From Desulfosudis oleivorans Hxd3 (GTDB lineage: Bacteria > Desulfobacterota > Desulfobacteria > Desulfobacterales > Desulfosudaceae): a stretch of DNA of 64,000 bases. The first letter of the stretch is position 1. Each line of letters begins with the position of its first letter. Location: contig NC_009943.1 in assembly GCF_000018405.1 (NCBI RefSeq), positions 871,001 through 935,000 on the forward strand, in the 5' to 3' direction. A program made the translations under genes and the position numbers. Below are positions 50,596-59,367 of the stretch, one piece after another. The notes under the pieces were generated by a model. It searched no databases, was not told the DNA's origin, and worked only from the letters and a program-made list of their open reading frames with translations.

Positions 50596-51693
50596 GGGGA
50601 CGTCCTTAAATAATTAAATAACTTGACGCGCTCCTACCGTCCTGCTATTTTTTGATTCATGCCAAGACAATCCAGATTAGACGCGCCTGGTGTATTACAC
50701 CATGTGATCATCCGTGGCATCGAGCGCAGGAAAATATTTTGGGATTCGGCGGATCAGCAGTCCTTTGTGGATCGACTGGCCGTTCTGATTCCTGAAACCC
50801 AAACCTGTTGCTATGCCTGGGTGCTGATGACAAATCACGCCCATTTTCTGTTTCGATCCGGCCCCCAGGGAATATCCACTTTGATGCGACGTCTATTGAC
50901 CGGGTATGCGGTATCATTTAATCGCCGTCATAACCGTTATGGCCAGTTATTTCAAAATCGCTACAAGTCCATCATCTGCCAGGAAGACGCATACTTAAAA
51001 GAGCTGATAAGATACATCCATTTGAACCCCATCCGGGCGAAGATGGTTGGTGATTTAAAGGCGCTTGGGCAATATCCTTTTTGCGGACACGGGGTGCTGG
51101 CGGGGTATTGGAAACAATCGTGGCAGGATGACGGGTATGCTCTGACTTTTTTTGCCGATTCTCTTTCTCTGGCACGCAAACGCTATTTGTCTTATGTCGA
51201 AGCAGGTCTTGATCAGGGGAGGCGCCCCGAGCTTGTGGGCGGTGGGCTGATCCGGAGTTTGGGCGGATGGGAGGAGGTCAAAAAAAACCGGCAGCAAAAA
51301 ATGGGACGTATCAAGGGGGATCAAAGAATTCTGGGGGATTCGGATTTTGTTGCGTCCATGTTAAACCAGGCAAGGCAAACATACGAACGTGGGTATCAAC
51401 TGAAGGCAAAAGGGGTTGATCTTGATTATATTGCCGCAAAAGCGGCGAAAATTTACGGGATTGAACGCGAAGATATTTTTGCCAAAGGGCGCATGAAAAC
51501 GCGGGCTGAGGCCAGGGGGCTGCTTTGTTATTGGGCGACCAGAGAATTGAATATACCACTCAGTGATCTTGCCGTAAAACTGGCCATGACACCGTCGGGT
51601 GTTTCTTATGCGGCCCGGCGGGGCGAGGCGATTGTCCGGGAGAACAATCTTCGGCTTACAGAATGAGTTATTGAATTATTTAAGGACGTCCCC
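50596..51693 (+). mobile_element. RAYT (REP-associated IS200-like transposase) element with 27-bp inverted repeats
   Basis: Inverted repeats flank the transposase gene: 50596-50622 beginning GGGGACGTCCTTAAATAATT and 51667-51693 the inverse with one mismatch. The right repeat begins directly after the stop codon. This is the typical arrangement of a single RAYT gene bounded by short palindromic-type ends. Confidence 0.8.
50659..51666 (+). CDS. IS200-like Y1 transposase, RAYT group
   Basis: A 335-residue protein. The N-terminal Y1 transposase domain has GVLHHVIIRGIERRKIF (the HHVIxRG motif), the HUH-type pair in MTNHAHFLFR near residue 70, and the tyrosine region QNRYKSIICQEDAYLKELIRYIHLNP near 110. 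A C-terminal region with a helix-turn-helix (LAVKLAMTPSGVSYAARRG) is longer than in classic IS200. RAYT proteins move or amplify REP palindromes. All catalytic motifs look intact, so it may be active. Confidence 0.9.
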   Translation: MPRQSRLDAPGVLHHVIIRGIERRKIFWDSADQQSFVDRLAVLIPETQTCCYAWVLMTNHAHFLFRSGPQGISTLMRRLLTGYAVSFNRRHNRYGQLFQNRYKSIICQEDAYLKELIRYIHLNPIRAKMVGDLKALGQYPFCGHGVLAGYWKQSWQDDGYALTFFADSLSLARKRYLSYVEAGLDQGRRPELVGGGLIRSLGGWEEVKKNRQQKMGRIKGDQRILGDSDFVASMLNQARQTYERGYQLKAKGVDLDYIAAKAAKIYGIEREDIFAKGRMKTRAEARGLLCYWATRELNIPLSDLAVKLAMTPSGVSYAARRGEAIVRENNLRLTE

Positions 51694-51717
51694 ACTTTTG
51701 GCACTTTTGGAAAACAG

Positions 51718-51752
51718 ACCGGCGGAAGCGAAATTGTTTCGCTCCCGCCGGT
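51718..51752. terminator. Bidirectional terminator
   Basis: ACCGGCGG-AGCGAAA pairs with TTTCGCT-CCGCCGGT and is followed by GGTTTTAAAG on the plus strand and CTGTTTTCC on the minus strand. It lies between the RAYT element and the transporter gene. Confidence 0.6.
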
Positions 51753-51790
51753 GGTTTTAAAGTGTGCCCGGTGTGGTGCTGGTTATGCGG

Positions 51791-53263
51791 TTACAACCGG
51801 ATCGGCATGCCCATCAGGGGCCACAGCACGTATACGGCAAACCCGGTGACAATCATCAGCAGGATGCTGGCCGGAATACCATAAAGAAAGAACTCGCCGG
51901 GTGTGAACTGCTTGGCGTCATAGGCAATGGCATTGGGGGCCGCACCCACCAGCAGCAGAAACGGCATACCCGCCACCACCAGGGACGAGAACAGGATCAC
52001 CTCGCCGGCCACCCCCAGGTAGGGAGCGATGACCAGGGCCACGGGCAGGGAGATGGCAATGGCGGCCACGTTCATGATGAAGTTGGTCATCATCATCACG
52101 AAAAAGGCGATGCTCATCACAAAAACAAACCAGTTGGCTTTCTGGAACATGGTGAGCCAGTTAATGGCCAGCCATTCGGCTGCCCCGGTCTCCCACAGGC
52201 AGAAGCCGATGCTCATGGCGCCGGCAAACAGCAGGATGATGTTCCAGGGAATGCCCTCCAGGTCGTCAATATCCAGGATGCCGACAATAAAAAACAGAAT
52301 GGTGGAGACCAGGATCAGTGCGGTTTTGTTCGGCGCGTTAAAATCGGGATAAGCGGCTGACAGCACGGCGGAAACGGCCAGGGCCAGGATGCACCCGCCC
52401 ACGATCAGGGACGCCAGGATTTCACGTCCCGTGATGGGCCCCAGCCCGATGTAAAGATCTTTTGCCTTCTGCTTGAGACCGGGGATGGCCTTTTTTTCGG
52501 GTTTGCACACGATCATGAAAAAGCCCCACAGAAGAAAAGTCATGAGCCAGCCGATGGGAAACATGTAGTAGGAGAGCTCGAAAAAACCAATGTCCTGTTT
52601 CATGATGTCTTTGAAAAATCCGAGGGCTACGGCGCCCCGGGCCGCGCCCAGCAGGGTGACGATGGAGCCGGCGCCGGCCACGTAGGCCATGCCCATGAAC
52701 AGGCCCTTGCCGAACTTGGTGGGTTTGTCCCCTTCGCCGTACAGGGAATAAATAGCCACCAGCAGGGGAAAGATGGTGGCCGCCACGGCAGTATGGGCCA
52801 TGATATGGGTCAGGGCCGCGGTCACCACAAAACAGCCCAGGTAGATCATGCTGGTTTTCTCCCCCACGATGGAGAGCATTTTATAGGCCAGCCGCTTGGT
52901 GAGGCCGACCTTTGTGAATACCAGGCCGATCACGATGGAGCCGAAGATAAAGAGAACGGACGGATCCATGAAATCTTTGAACGCCACCTTTGCCGGCCGC
53001 ACCATGAACAGCACCTGGAGCACACCGATGGCCAGGCTGGTCACGCCGATGGGCACCACCTCGAATACCCACCAGGTGCCGGCCAGCAGGAACACGGCCA
53101 AAGCCCCTTTGCCCGCAACGCTCAGGGCGAAATGTTTGCCGGTGGGGTCCACGGCGTCGGGCCAGGGCGGGGAGTAGTAAACCACCACAAACAGCAGAAT
53201 GCCGGTGAACAGGAAAATAATTTTTTTCCAGTTGACGGGGGTTTTTTCGGTCTGAGTGTCCAT
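51791..53263 (-). CDS. SLC13/DASS-family anion transporter
   Basis: A 490-residue protein with about eleven or twelve TM segments. FGSIVIGLVFTKVGLTKRLAY near 110, AHTAVAATIFPLLVAIY near 155, and TNFIMNVAAIAISLPVALV near 410 are typical of the DASS divalent anion:sodium symporters that take up dicarboxylates, sulfate or similar anions. Which anion is uncertain. CAAGGAG is upstream of the ATG at 53263. A MITE-like element lies about 100 bases ahead of the start. Confidence 0.88.
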   Translation of the reverse strand: MDTQTEKTPVNWKKIIFLFTGILLFVVVYYSPPWPDAVDPTGKHFALSVAGKGALAVFLLAGTWWVFEVVPIGVTSLAIGVLQVLFMVRPAKVAFKDFMDPSVLFIFGSIVIGLVFTKVGLTKRLAYKMLSIVGEKTSMIYLGCFVVTAALTHIMAHTAVAATIFPLLVAIYSLYGEGDKPTKFGKGLFMGMAYVAGAGSIVTLLGAARGAVALGFFKDIMKQDIGFFELSYYMFPIGWLMTFLLWGFFMIVCKPEKKAIPGLKQKAKDLYIGLGPITGREILASLIVGGCILALAVSAVLSAAYPDFNAPNKTALILVSTILFFIVGILDIDDLEGIPWNIILLFAGAMSIGFCLWETGAAEWLAINWLTMFQKANWFVFVMSIAFFVMMMTNFIMNVAAIAISLPVALVIAPYLGVAGEVILFSSLVVAGMPFLLLVGAAPNAIAYDAKQFTPGEFFLYGIPASILLMIVTGFAVYVLWPLMGMPIRL

Positions 53264-53361
53264 ACAAAAAACTCCTTGGTCTGTTCTATAAAATAGGTAC
53301 CTTGTTGAAACTTTGAAAGATCGAAGATAGGAGAAGAGGGGAAAGCTGTCAATAGAATTAT

Positions 53362-53547
53362 ATAGTTTCCATCCATAAATGGCCTTTTTCCGCAATCTCT
53401 GCGTCAAACTGCGGGCTTCCTTGTGCGGCGTACAGCAGTACGCCTTCAGTCAGCCCTTTTTTCCCCTGATCTTGCGAAATCCCGCCATGGCGGGACTGGA
53501 TTGGAAACACCACATGGTGTCTTCCATGTTAAATGGATGGACACTAT
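53362..53547 (-). mobile_element. 186-bp MITE-like element, copy B, with 10-bp target duplication
   Basis: Inverted copy of the element at 40269-40455. It is bounded by ATAGTTTCCATCC and GGATGGACACTAT ends. Direct repeats ATAGAATTAT at 53352-53361 and 53548-53557 look like a 10-bp target-site duplication. This makes a transposed element very likely. No coding potential. It explains most of the 380-base gap 53264-53643. Confidence 0.85.
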
Positions 53548-53643
53548 ATAGAATTATGCTGAGGCGGGAAAAAAAAGGGGGGGGGCCGGCCCATGACCCC
53601 GGCGTGGAAGAGCGGTGTCACGGGCCGGTAGAAGGCAGTGGTA

Positions 53644-54204
53644 TCAGCCGTGACGGTCCATGGCGTCCGTTATTTCGCGGAACATGTCCACCAGGCGCAG
53701 CACACCGACAATCTTTTTATCTTTCAACACAAGCAGGGATTGATGGCGGCCCACCACCAGCAGGTGGATGGCCTCCTCTATAGTGCCGTTTTCGGTGATG
53801 TATTCACCTTCTTTGGGCTTGTACATGAAGGTTTTTACCGGCCGGTTGGCCGCCTGTTGCACCAGTTGGGACATGGGTGTGGACCAGAGGTTGTACTGGG
53901 TACACATGTCGGTAAAAAATTTCTTGCTGAACCCGAACCGGGTCATGCCTGATTCGCTGTCCGGTTCGCACAGGTCCATGTACTTGGGCTCCAGGGCCTT
54001 AAGCACATCGATCTGACTTATTTTGCCCACCACCTGCTGCTCCCTGTCGATCACGATGATGGCCCGATGGGCATACTGGTCGTCGTCATGCTGTTTCTGG
54101 GCATTTTTCAAGGCGGCCAGGGCATCCTTTAAGGTCGCATCTTCGGAAACCGTTGCGTATTCGCCTATGGGCACCATCAGGTCTTTTACCTTTTTTTCTT
54201 CCAC
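53644..54204 (-). CDS. CBS-domain-pair protein
   Basis: A 186-residue protein of two CBS motifs (VKDLMVPIGEYATVSEDATL and the second near 125, GTIEEAIHLLVVGRHQSLLV). A pair of this type binds adenosine nucleotides and tunes partner proteins. Starts at GTG 54204, with GGAGG ten bases before. It is downstream of the TIGR03545 gene with a 60-base gap. Partner unknown. Confidence 0.88.
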   Translation of the reverse strand: MEEKKVKDLMVPIGEYATVSEDATLKDALAALKNAQKQHDDDQYAHRAIIVIDREQQVVGKISQIDVLKALEPKYMDLCEPDSESGMTRFGFSKKFFTDMCTQYNLWSTPMSQLVQQAANRPVKTFMYKPKEGEYITENGTIEEAIHLLVVGRHQSLLVLKDKKIVGVLRLVDMFREITDAMDRHG

Positions 54205-54264
54205 CGCAAACCTCCATGAGATTAAAGTGTTGTTATATATAGCCCGTTTTGTCGCCGCGGGTTA

Positions 54265-55998
54265 TCATTTCCCCAGATCTTTGAGAAGCGATTCACCCAG
54301 GTTCAGCCGGCCGGCCAGCTCTTTTTCAATGCCGTCCAGGGCAGCCGGGTACTGGCCCGGTGTCCCCACCGCCGCCTGGATTTTTTCTTGCATGGTTGTT
54401 TTCAGCGCGGTTTCAAACCGGGCGGTTTCCGCCTTCAGCTGGTTTGCCAGGGCGGTTTTAACGGCCTCGTCAATGCTGGACGACACCTTGATATCCATAT
54501 CCTCGATCGGGCCGATGGCCGAGGCCCGGACATCAAAGGCCCGAATATCGCCCAGGGCCGAGGCAATGGCCGTTTTCACGGGCCCGGCATCCTTTTCCAT
54601 GTCCAGGGACAGCGACGCTTTTTTCGTGTTCAGAACGCCCGAGGCGTTGATGCCGCTGTTATCCAGCCGTCCGCGGACCGAGAGGTCGGCCAGCCCGGAT
54701 TTTAAGGCCAGCGGGAACGACGGGTCGTCCACCAGCACGGCATTGCTGAAGGCATACCGGTCCACGGACAGGTCCACGGTGTGGACCGGTTTTTGAGGCG
54801 AAACAAAATTGACCGCGCCTTTGGCCGCCACCGAGGCGGCCTGTTTTAAATCCTTACCGCTGAAGGCAAACGTGGTGGGCGCGCCCAGAATATGCTGCTC
54901 AAGTGTCAGGTTTTCAATGGTGCCGCCAATATCTCCCATTTCGAGCACGGCCTGGGCGTGAATCTTCCGGATCAGAAAATCAGGCAGGGGGTTTGCCTCC
55001 CGAAAGCGAATGTCCACGCCTTTTCCCCGTTCCGGCGGCGCCGGTTTTTCTTTTTTGTCCCTGCCGGATGCCGTGGCCTTTACGACATAGGGCTGCACGC
55101 GCTGGTACCATTTTTGGGCCGTTGTCACCCAGGCGTAAATCTTTTCACCAAACAGCAGGCGGCTGATGTTGGCGACGCCGCCGGTGGAGAGGCCGTATTT
55201 TTCCACCAGGCGTTTCAGGTCCTTCGCCGGGGCCTGGGTCACCTGCTCTGCCCGTTTTTCAAAACGGGTCCGGTCGGTCTCAAGAGCGGCTTTTGCCGCC
55301 TTTACCCGGTCCAGGTCGGCCTTTATCTCTTTGGAAAGGACCGCAGCTTCACCGGCTGTGCCCAGAAGGCCGGAAAGCCCCCTGGCGCCGGTTTTGATTT
55401 TGTTGATCCGGCTTTTGTACTCCTCAAAAGCCTGGCGGTCGGGCAGCTCCTGAATCCTTGCTTCCCACCGGGCCCTGGCGGCGTCGATGTCGGCTTTGAG
55501 TTCATTGGCCAGCCGGATGGTTTCCAGGTCCTCTTTTTCCAGGATTTCTTTTGGATCCGGCATGTCAAAGGATGGCAGGTTAAATTTTTTTGCGGCTTTT
55601 TCGGCGTTTTTTGGCCGGTCTGCCGTCCGTTTTTTAACGGCGCCGGAAACGGACCGGGCTGTGCCGAACCGCATGCCTTCGATTCCCATTTCATCAATGA
55701 TCAGCTTTCTGCGAAGCAGCCGGCCCGAATCCACCGTCATCACCATTTCGCCGATCTCCACGGCATTGGTCATGGGGCTGTCCGGATCGGTCACGGCAAG
55801 ACCGCTGATTCTCATACCCGCCGGCACCAGGGTAAGGTCAAGGCCGGCGATTTCCACTTTTGCCCCCACCATGGCGGTGCCCCGTCGTTCGATTATGCCT
55901 TTGACGATGGCGTCCGCGAACAGCAGCCAGAAACCAGCCAGCCCCCCCACAAGCACCACGAAGGCGATCAGGCCCGGCCATCGAATCAGTTTTTTCAT
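54265..55998 (-). CDS. TIGR03545-like AsmA-type membrane protein
   Basis: A 577-residue protein. One N-terminal TM (LIAFVVLVGGLAGFWLLFA) precedes a large, probably periplasmic region; the start pattern AKVEIAGLDLTLVPAGMRISGLAVTDPDSP is similar to AsmA-like lipid-transfer proteins. The middle third has charged coiled coil. It pairs with the TIGR03546-type gene upstream (12-base gap); the two families occur together. The exact role is unknown; envelope maintenance is inferred from the fold. Confidence 0.82.
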   Translation of the reverse strand: MKKLIRWPGLIAFVVLVGGLAGFWLLFADAIVKGIIERRGTAMVGAKVEIAGLDLTLVPAGMRISGLAVTDPDSPMTNAVEIGEMVMTVDSGRLLRRKLIIDEMGIEGMRFGTARSVSGAVKKRTADRPKNAEKAAKKFNLPSFDMPDPKEILEKEDLETIRLANELKADIDAARARWEARIQELPDRQAFEEYKSRINKIKTGARGLSGLLGTAGEAAVLSKEIKADLDRVKAAKAALETDRTRFEKRAEQVTQAPAKDLKRLVEKYGLSTGGVANISRLLFGEKIYAWVTTAQKWYQRVQPYVVKATASGRDKKEKPAPPERGKGVDIRFREANPLPDFLIRKIHAQAVLEMGDIGGTIENLTLEQHILGAPTTFAFSGKDLKQAASVAAKGAVNFVSPQKPVHTVDLSVDRYAFSNAVLVDDPSFPLALKSGLADLSVRGRLDNSGINASGVLNTKKASLSLDMEKDAGPVKTAIASALGDIRAFDVRASAIGPIEDMDIKVSSSIDEAVKTALANQLKAETARFETALKTTMQEKIQAAVGTPGQYPAALDGIEKELAGRLNLGESLLKDLGK

Positions 55999-56010
55999 GT
56001 GATTCTCCCT

Positions 56011-56517
56011 TCAGTTCGAAAGTGCCTGGTAGGCCTGAAACAGGCGGCTGCCCTTGAGCAGTTCAACAACCCGGAGCCGGCGGACCCATGCCAGCACCGA
56101 ATCCCGGTAGGCCTGGATCAGCCGGTTGGCGATAAAATATACGGGCACGAACAGCACCAGGGAAACCAGCAGGCTGCCCATGACAATGGTGTTGTTAAAA
56201 TGGGCCAGCCGGAACAGGGTCATGTTGTAGAACACGATCCAGAGGGACTCCAGGGCCGAGGATTGAAGCACGGCCAGCCCCAGGGCGTGAAACAGCGGGT
56301 CCGCAAGGTAGGCAATGCCTGAAAACACTCCCCACCCCACGATGAACATGGAAAGGTTGACCCGTAGGATGAGGGCCAGCAGCACCACCAGGAGGTTGTG
56401 CAGGGAAAGAAGTGGTGTGAAACCGATGATCATGGCAAGGCAGATCCCCAGGCTGATCTGGCCCGGTTCGGTTTCCGAATTCAGTGCCTTCAAAAGCTTG
56501 GCAAGCAGTCTGATCAT
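56011..56517 (-). CDS. TIGR03546-like membrane protein
   Basis: A 168-residue membrane protein with three or four TM segments. The N-terminal part ALNSETEPGQISLGICLAMIIGFTPLLSLHN resembles the DUF2062 loop and membrane pattern. The start at 56517 has GGAGGATAG upstream. Twelve bases before the TIGR03545-like gene, so one operon. No function is established. Confidence 0.82.
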   Translation of the reverse strand: MIRLLAKLLKALNSETEPGQISLGICLAMIIGFTPLLSLHNLLVVLLALILRVNLSMFIVGWGVFSGIAYLADPLFHALGLAVLQSSALESLWIVFYNMTLFRLAHFNNTIVMGSLLVSLVLFVPVYFIANRLIQAYRDSVLAWVRRLRVVELLKGSRLFQAYQALSN

Positions 56518-56874
56518 TTCCGCTATCCTCCGGCGTTGGTTGTGGGGGATGAAAAACAGAGAAACCGGCGTTTGGGGCCGCAATATCTACCCCGTAAGCC
56601 TGATACCAGCCATAACAAAAACCGCTGAACCTGTCAATCGCTGACCGATAACCGGTTTATATGAAAAGGGATATCCAGACAGTTGCTGGCGCTGAATTTT
56701 ATAATAAATCCTGTTGACTATTGGCCGGTAATCCACTATAGCAGGGGGCAGATAAAAGGATGGCGGCAGGGTAAAAAGCCCTTAACCCGATAGATCGCCC
56801 GGCAACGGGTGAATGCGGGGTTGAGGGTTTTTTAGAATCTCTCCATCCAAACCCTGATAAACGGACGGTCTTTT
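56518..56874. other. Divergent intergenic region upstream of Fo operon
   Basis: About 357 bases between the TIGR03546-like gene and the ATP synthase membrane genes. The only assignable element is the promoter at 56714-56742. No further gene seen. Confidence 0.6.
56714..56742 (+). promoter_or_regulatory. Sigma70-type promoter of the Fo operon
   Basis: TTGACT (56714-56719) and TATAGC (56737-56742) with a 17-base spacer. It lies about 130 bases before the first Fo-operon gene, leaving a leader of roughly that length. Confidence 0.65.
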
Positions 56875-57159
56875 GTGGCACCGCGCCGGGTTTTCGACTA
56901 CAGGCAGAACAAGACATGGACGGAAAACCTCCATGTGGTGATGCAGATCGGTCTGACCATGGCGGGGAGCATCGTCTTCTGCCTGTTTGTGGGCCTTTAC
57001 CTGGACCGCTGGCTGGGCACAAAAGGGATCTTTACAACAATCTTTATTGTTCTGGGCATTATCGGCGGCGGCATCGTGGTCTATCGCCAGATCATGGAAC
57101 TTGCCGAGCCGATGAAACCGCCCGGCCGGTCGGACCATCATGGCAACGGCACAGATTAG
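56875..57159 (+). CDS. AtpZ/AtpI-like ATP synthase accessory protein (AtpZ)
   Basis: A 94-residue two-TM protein beginning at GTG. VMQIGLTMAGSIVFCLFVGLYLDRWLGTKGIFTTIFIVLGIIGGG matches the AtpZ/AtpI family, small proteins found at the head of F-type ATP synthase operons and thought to help c-ring assembly or Mg2+ transport. Overlaps the next gene by 20 bases. Confidence 0.82.
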   Translation: MAPRRVFDYRQNKTWTENLHVVMQIGLTMAGSIVFCLFVGLYLDRWLGTKGIFTTIFIVLGIIGGGIVVYRQIMELAEPMKPPGRSDHHGNGTD

Positions 57160-57538
57160 AAAAATTCAGAAAAAATACTGTTCCAGGGCATTGATGCTTG
57201 CCATTATCGCCTTTTTCGGCCTCTATCTTGCCGGCCAGGTGGCCATGGGAAAGGGCCTGCTGCTGGGCACGCTTTTCAGCGTGGTCAACTTCGTGCTGAT
57301 GGGCGAAACCCTGCCGTCCCGGCTGGCGCCGACAAAAAGGCGGCGCATTACCGCGGCCCTCGGATCCATGGGCATGCGGTTCGCGCTGATGGCCGTTCCC
57401 ATTGTGCTGGCCATCCGGCTGGACACCTATAATCTGGCAACCGTGATGATAGGCCTGTTTTCCGTGCAGGGGGTCCTGCTGGCCGACGGTGTGCTGGGTC
57501 GCCGGGCCTGGCGGGAACAGTTTTCAGAATCAGAATAG
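57140..57538 (+). CDS. atpI: AtpI-like ATP synthase subunit I
   Basis: A 132-residue protein with about four TM segments (LAIIAFFGLYLAGQVAMGKG, LLGTLFSVVNFVLMGE, ALMAVPIVLAIRL and TVMIGLFSVQGVLLADG), the ATP-synt_I layout. AtpI assists c-ring assembly. Coupled to the previous gene by a 20-base overlap; a 67-base gap then leads to the fused c subunit. Confidence 0.82.
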   Translation: MATAQIRKIQKKYCSRALMLAIIAFFGLYLAGQVAMGKGLLLGTLFSVVNFVLMGETLPSRLAPTKRRRITAALGSMGMRFALMAVPIVLAIRLDTYNLATVMIGLFSVQGVLLADGVLGRRAWREQFSESE

Positions 57539-57605
57539 GATTTGCGAAATAGCGAGCTTCGAGCGGCTGTCGCGCGAACAGGATGAATAAGCAAGGCGGG
57601 AATAT

Positions 57606-58571
57606 ATGGAATTAGAAACATGGATCAGAATGGCGGCCATCAGCGGAGCGGCGCTGTCCATGGGCCTGGGCGCCATCGGCGCGGCCGTGGGGGAAGGTTA
57701 CACCGCGGCCTGTGCCAACGAGGCGATAGGACGCAGCCCGGAACGGTCCGGTGAAATCTTTAAAAGCATGCTCATGGGCGAGGCCATTGCCGAGACATCG
57801 GCCATCTTTGCCCTGCTCATTGCCATGATGCTGCTGTTTACCGGCTCCGCCACCGATCCCATCACGCCCTACGTACTGCTTTCCGCCGGCCTCTGCATGG
57901 GGTTCGGCGCCATCGGCGCGGGTATCGGGTCGGGCCTGCCCGCCGGGGCCTGCTGCCTGGGCATCTCCCGGCAGCCCGAGGTGTCTGACCGGCTCACCAC
58001 CAACATGCTCATCGGCGCTTCGATTTCCCAGACCACCGCCATTTACGCCCTGGCCGTGGCCCTGATGATCATGTTTCTGAACCTGTCCGCCCAACCGGTC
58101 TGCCCCACCTGGGCCGCTGTTATCGGGGCCGGGCTTGCCGTGGGGCTGGCCGCCATCGGACCGGCCATCGGTGAAGGCCGGGCGGCCCAGACCGCCTGCG
58201 AGGGCATTGCCAGAAAGCCCCAGGCCGCGGTGCAGATCACCAGCCTGATGCTCCTGGGCATGGCAGTGACCGAGTCCACCGGCGTATACGGTCTGCTGAT
58301 CAGTATTATACTGGTGTTCAAGTCCTTTCCCGAGACCCTGGCCCTGGCGCCGGCCATGTCCCTGCTGGGGGCCGGTCTCTGCATGGGGCTGGGTGCCATC
58401 GGCCCGGGCATCGGCGAAGGGTTTGCCGCCGGCGAGGCCATCAAGTGGGTGGGCAGAAACGAGCAGCACGCCGGTGTGCTGACCCGCACCATGCTGGTGG
58501 GCCAGGCGGTGTCGGAATCCACGGGCATCTATGCCCTGGTGGTGGCGTTTGTGATGATTTTTGTGGTGTAA
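57606..58571 (+). CDS. Four-hairpin fused ATP synthase c subunit (ion site absent in hairpin 2)
   Basis: A 321-residue protein made of four c-subunit hairpins (eight TM segments): residues 1-80, 81-160, 161-240 and 241-321. Each repeats GAIGxxxGEG in helix 1 and an ion-site motif in helix 2. The carboxylates are E63 (IAETSAIF), E223 (VTESTGVY) and E304 (VSESTGIY); hairpin 2 has Q142 (ISQTTAIY). In helix 1 the Glu at the second-carboxylate position is E30, E190 and E271, with S109 in hairpin 2. Thus three of four hairpins can bind an ion. A single c gene is nearby, so the ring may be mixed. Quadruplication within an F-type c is unusual. Confidence 0.92.
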   Translation: MELETWIRMAAISGAALSMGLGAIGAAVGEGYTAACANEAIGRSPERSGEIFKSMLMGEAIAETSAIFALLIAMMLLFTGSATDPITPYVLLSAGLCMGFGAIGAGIGSGLPAGACCLGISRQPEVSDRLTTNMLIGASISQTTAIYALAVALMIMFLNLSAQPVCPTWAAVIGAGLAVGLAAIGPAIGEGRAAQTACEGIARKPQAAVQITSLMLLGMAVTESTGVYGLLISIILVFKSFPETLALAPAMSLLGAGLCMGLGAIGPGIGEGFAAGEAIKWVGRNEQHAGVLTRTMLVGQAVSESTGIYALVVAFVMIFVV

Positions 58572-58649
58572 GACAGTTTCCGCGCCCCGGGCCGCCATCG
58601 GCAGACGGCGGGGCAGGGTCGCGGCAGTGGAAGGAGACGGCGAACCGCC

Positions 58650-59324
58650 ATGGATGAACTCGGATACATACATCAGCTGATCGTGCCCTTTTTCGGTCAT
58701 GAATTGACGTTCAACATCAAGGTCATTGCCATGGTCTGGATCGTGATGGCCATTCTGATCGTTTTCGCCCTGTTTACCACCCGCAACCGGGGCCTGGTAC
58801 CGGGCAGAATGCAGATCGTCGGCGAATTGCTGGTGACCCAGCTTTATGCCCTGACCGAGGATGCCCTGGACGAGAAGCTGGGCAGAAAACTGGCGCCCAT
58901 GATCTGCGCCCTGTTCATGTTCCTGGTGATGAGCAACTACATGGGGGTGATCCCCTTTATGGAAGAGCCCACCAAGGACCTGAATGTGCCGCTGAGCCTG
59001 GGCATCATGGGGTTTGTGATCGCCCACTTTTTCGGCATAAAACAAAAGGGGCTTCGGGCATATGTCAAAGGATACATGGAACCCTTTTTTATTCTGCTGC
59101 CGTTGAATCTCATCGGCGAGCTGGCCAAGGTCATCTCCATCTCCTTTCGTCTGTTCGGCAATATCATGGGCGGATCGATCATTATCCTGGTGGTGAGCCA
59201 CCTGGTGTACAGCCTGATTCTTCCCCCGTTTCTCTGTTTCTTTTTCGGGCTGTTCGTGGGCACCATTCAGGCCTTTGTATTTACCATGCTGACCATTGTG
59301 TATGTGTCGGTACAGATTAAATAA
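58650..59324 (+). CDS. atpB: ATP synthase subunit a
   Basis: A 224-residue inner-membrane stator subunit carrying the ion half-channels. [13 protein letters not shown] at the N-terminus, [23 protein letters not shown] near 150-172 with the essential Arg, and the last helix [21 protein letters not shown] identify it. It lies between the fused c and single c genes, so the rotor genes flank it. Confidence 0.95.
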   Translation: MDELGYIHQLIVPFFGHELTFNIKVIAMVWIVMAILIVFALFTTRNRGLVPGRMQIVGELLVTQLYALTEDALDEKLGRKLAPMICALFMFLVMSNYMGVIPFMEEPTKDLNVPLSLGIMGFVIAHFFGIKQKGLRAYVKGYMEPFFILLPLNLIGELAKVISISFRLFGNIMGGSIIILVVSHLVYSLILPPFLCFFFGLFVGTIQAFVFTMLTIVYVSVQIK

Positions 59325-59367
59325 CTCATCAAAGTCCGGTTTTGAACCGGCAACAGGAGGAAGACAA

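Noticed and set aside
54892-56322. 476-codon plus-strand frame over the TIGR03545/03546-like genes
   Set aside because: Antisense shadow; spans two real genes and their junction.
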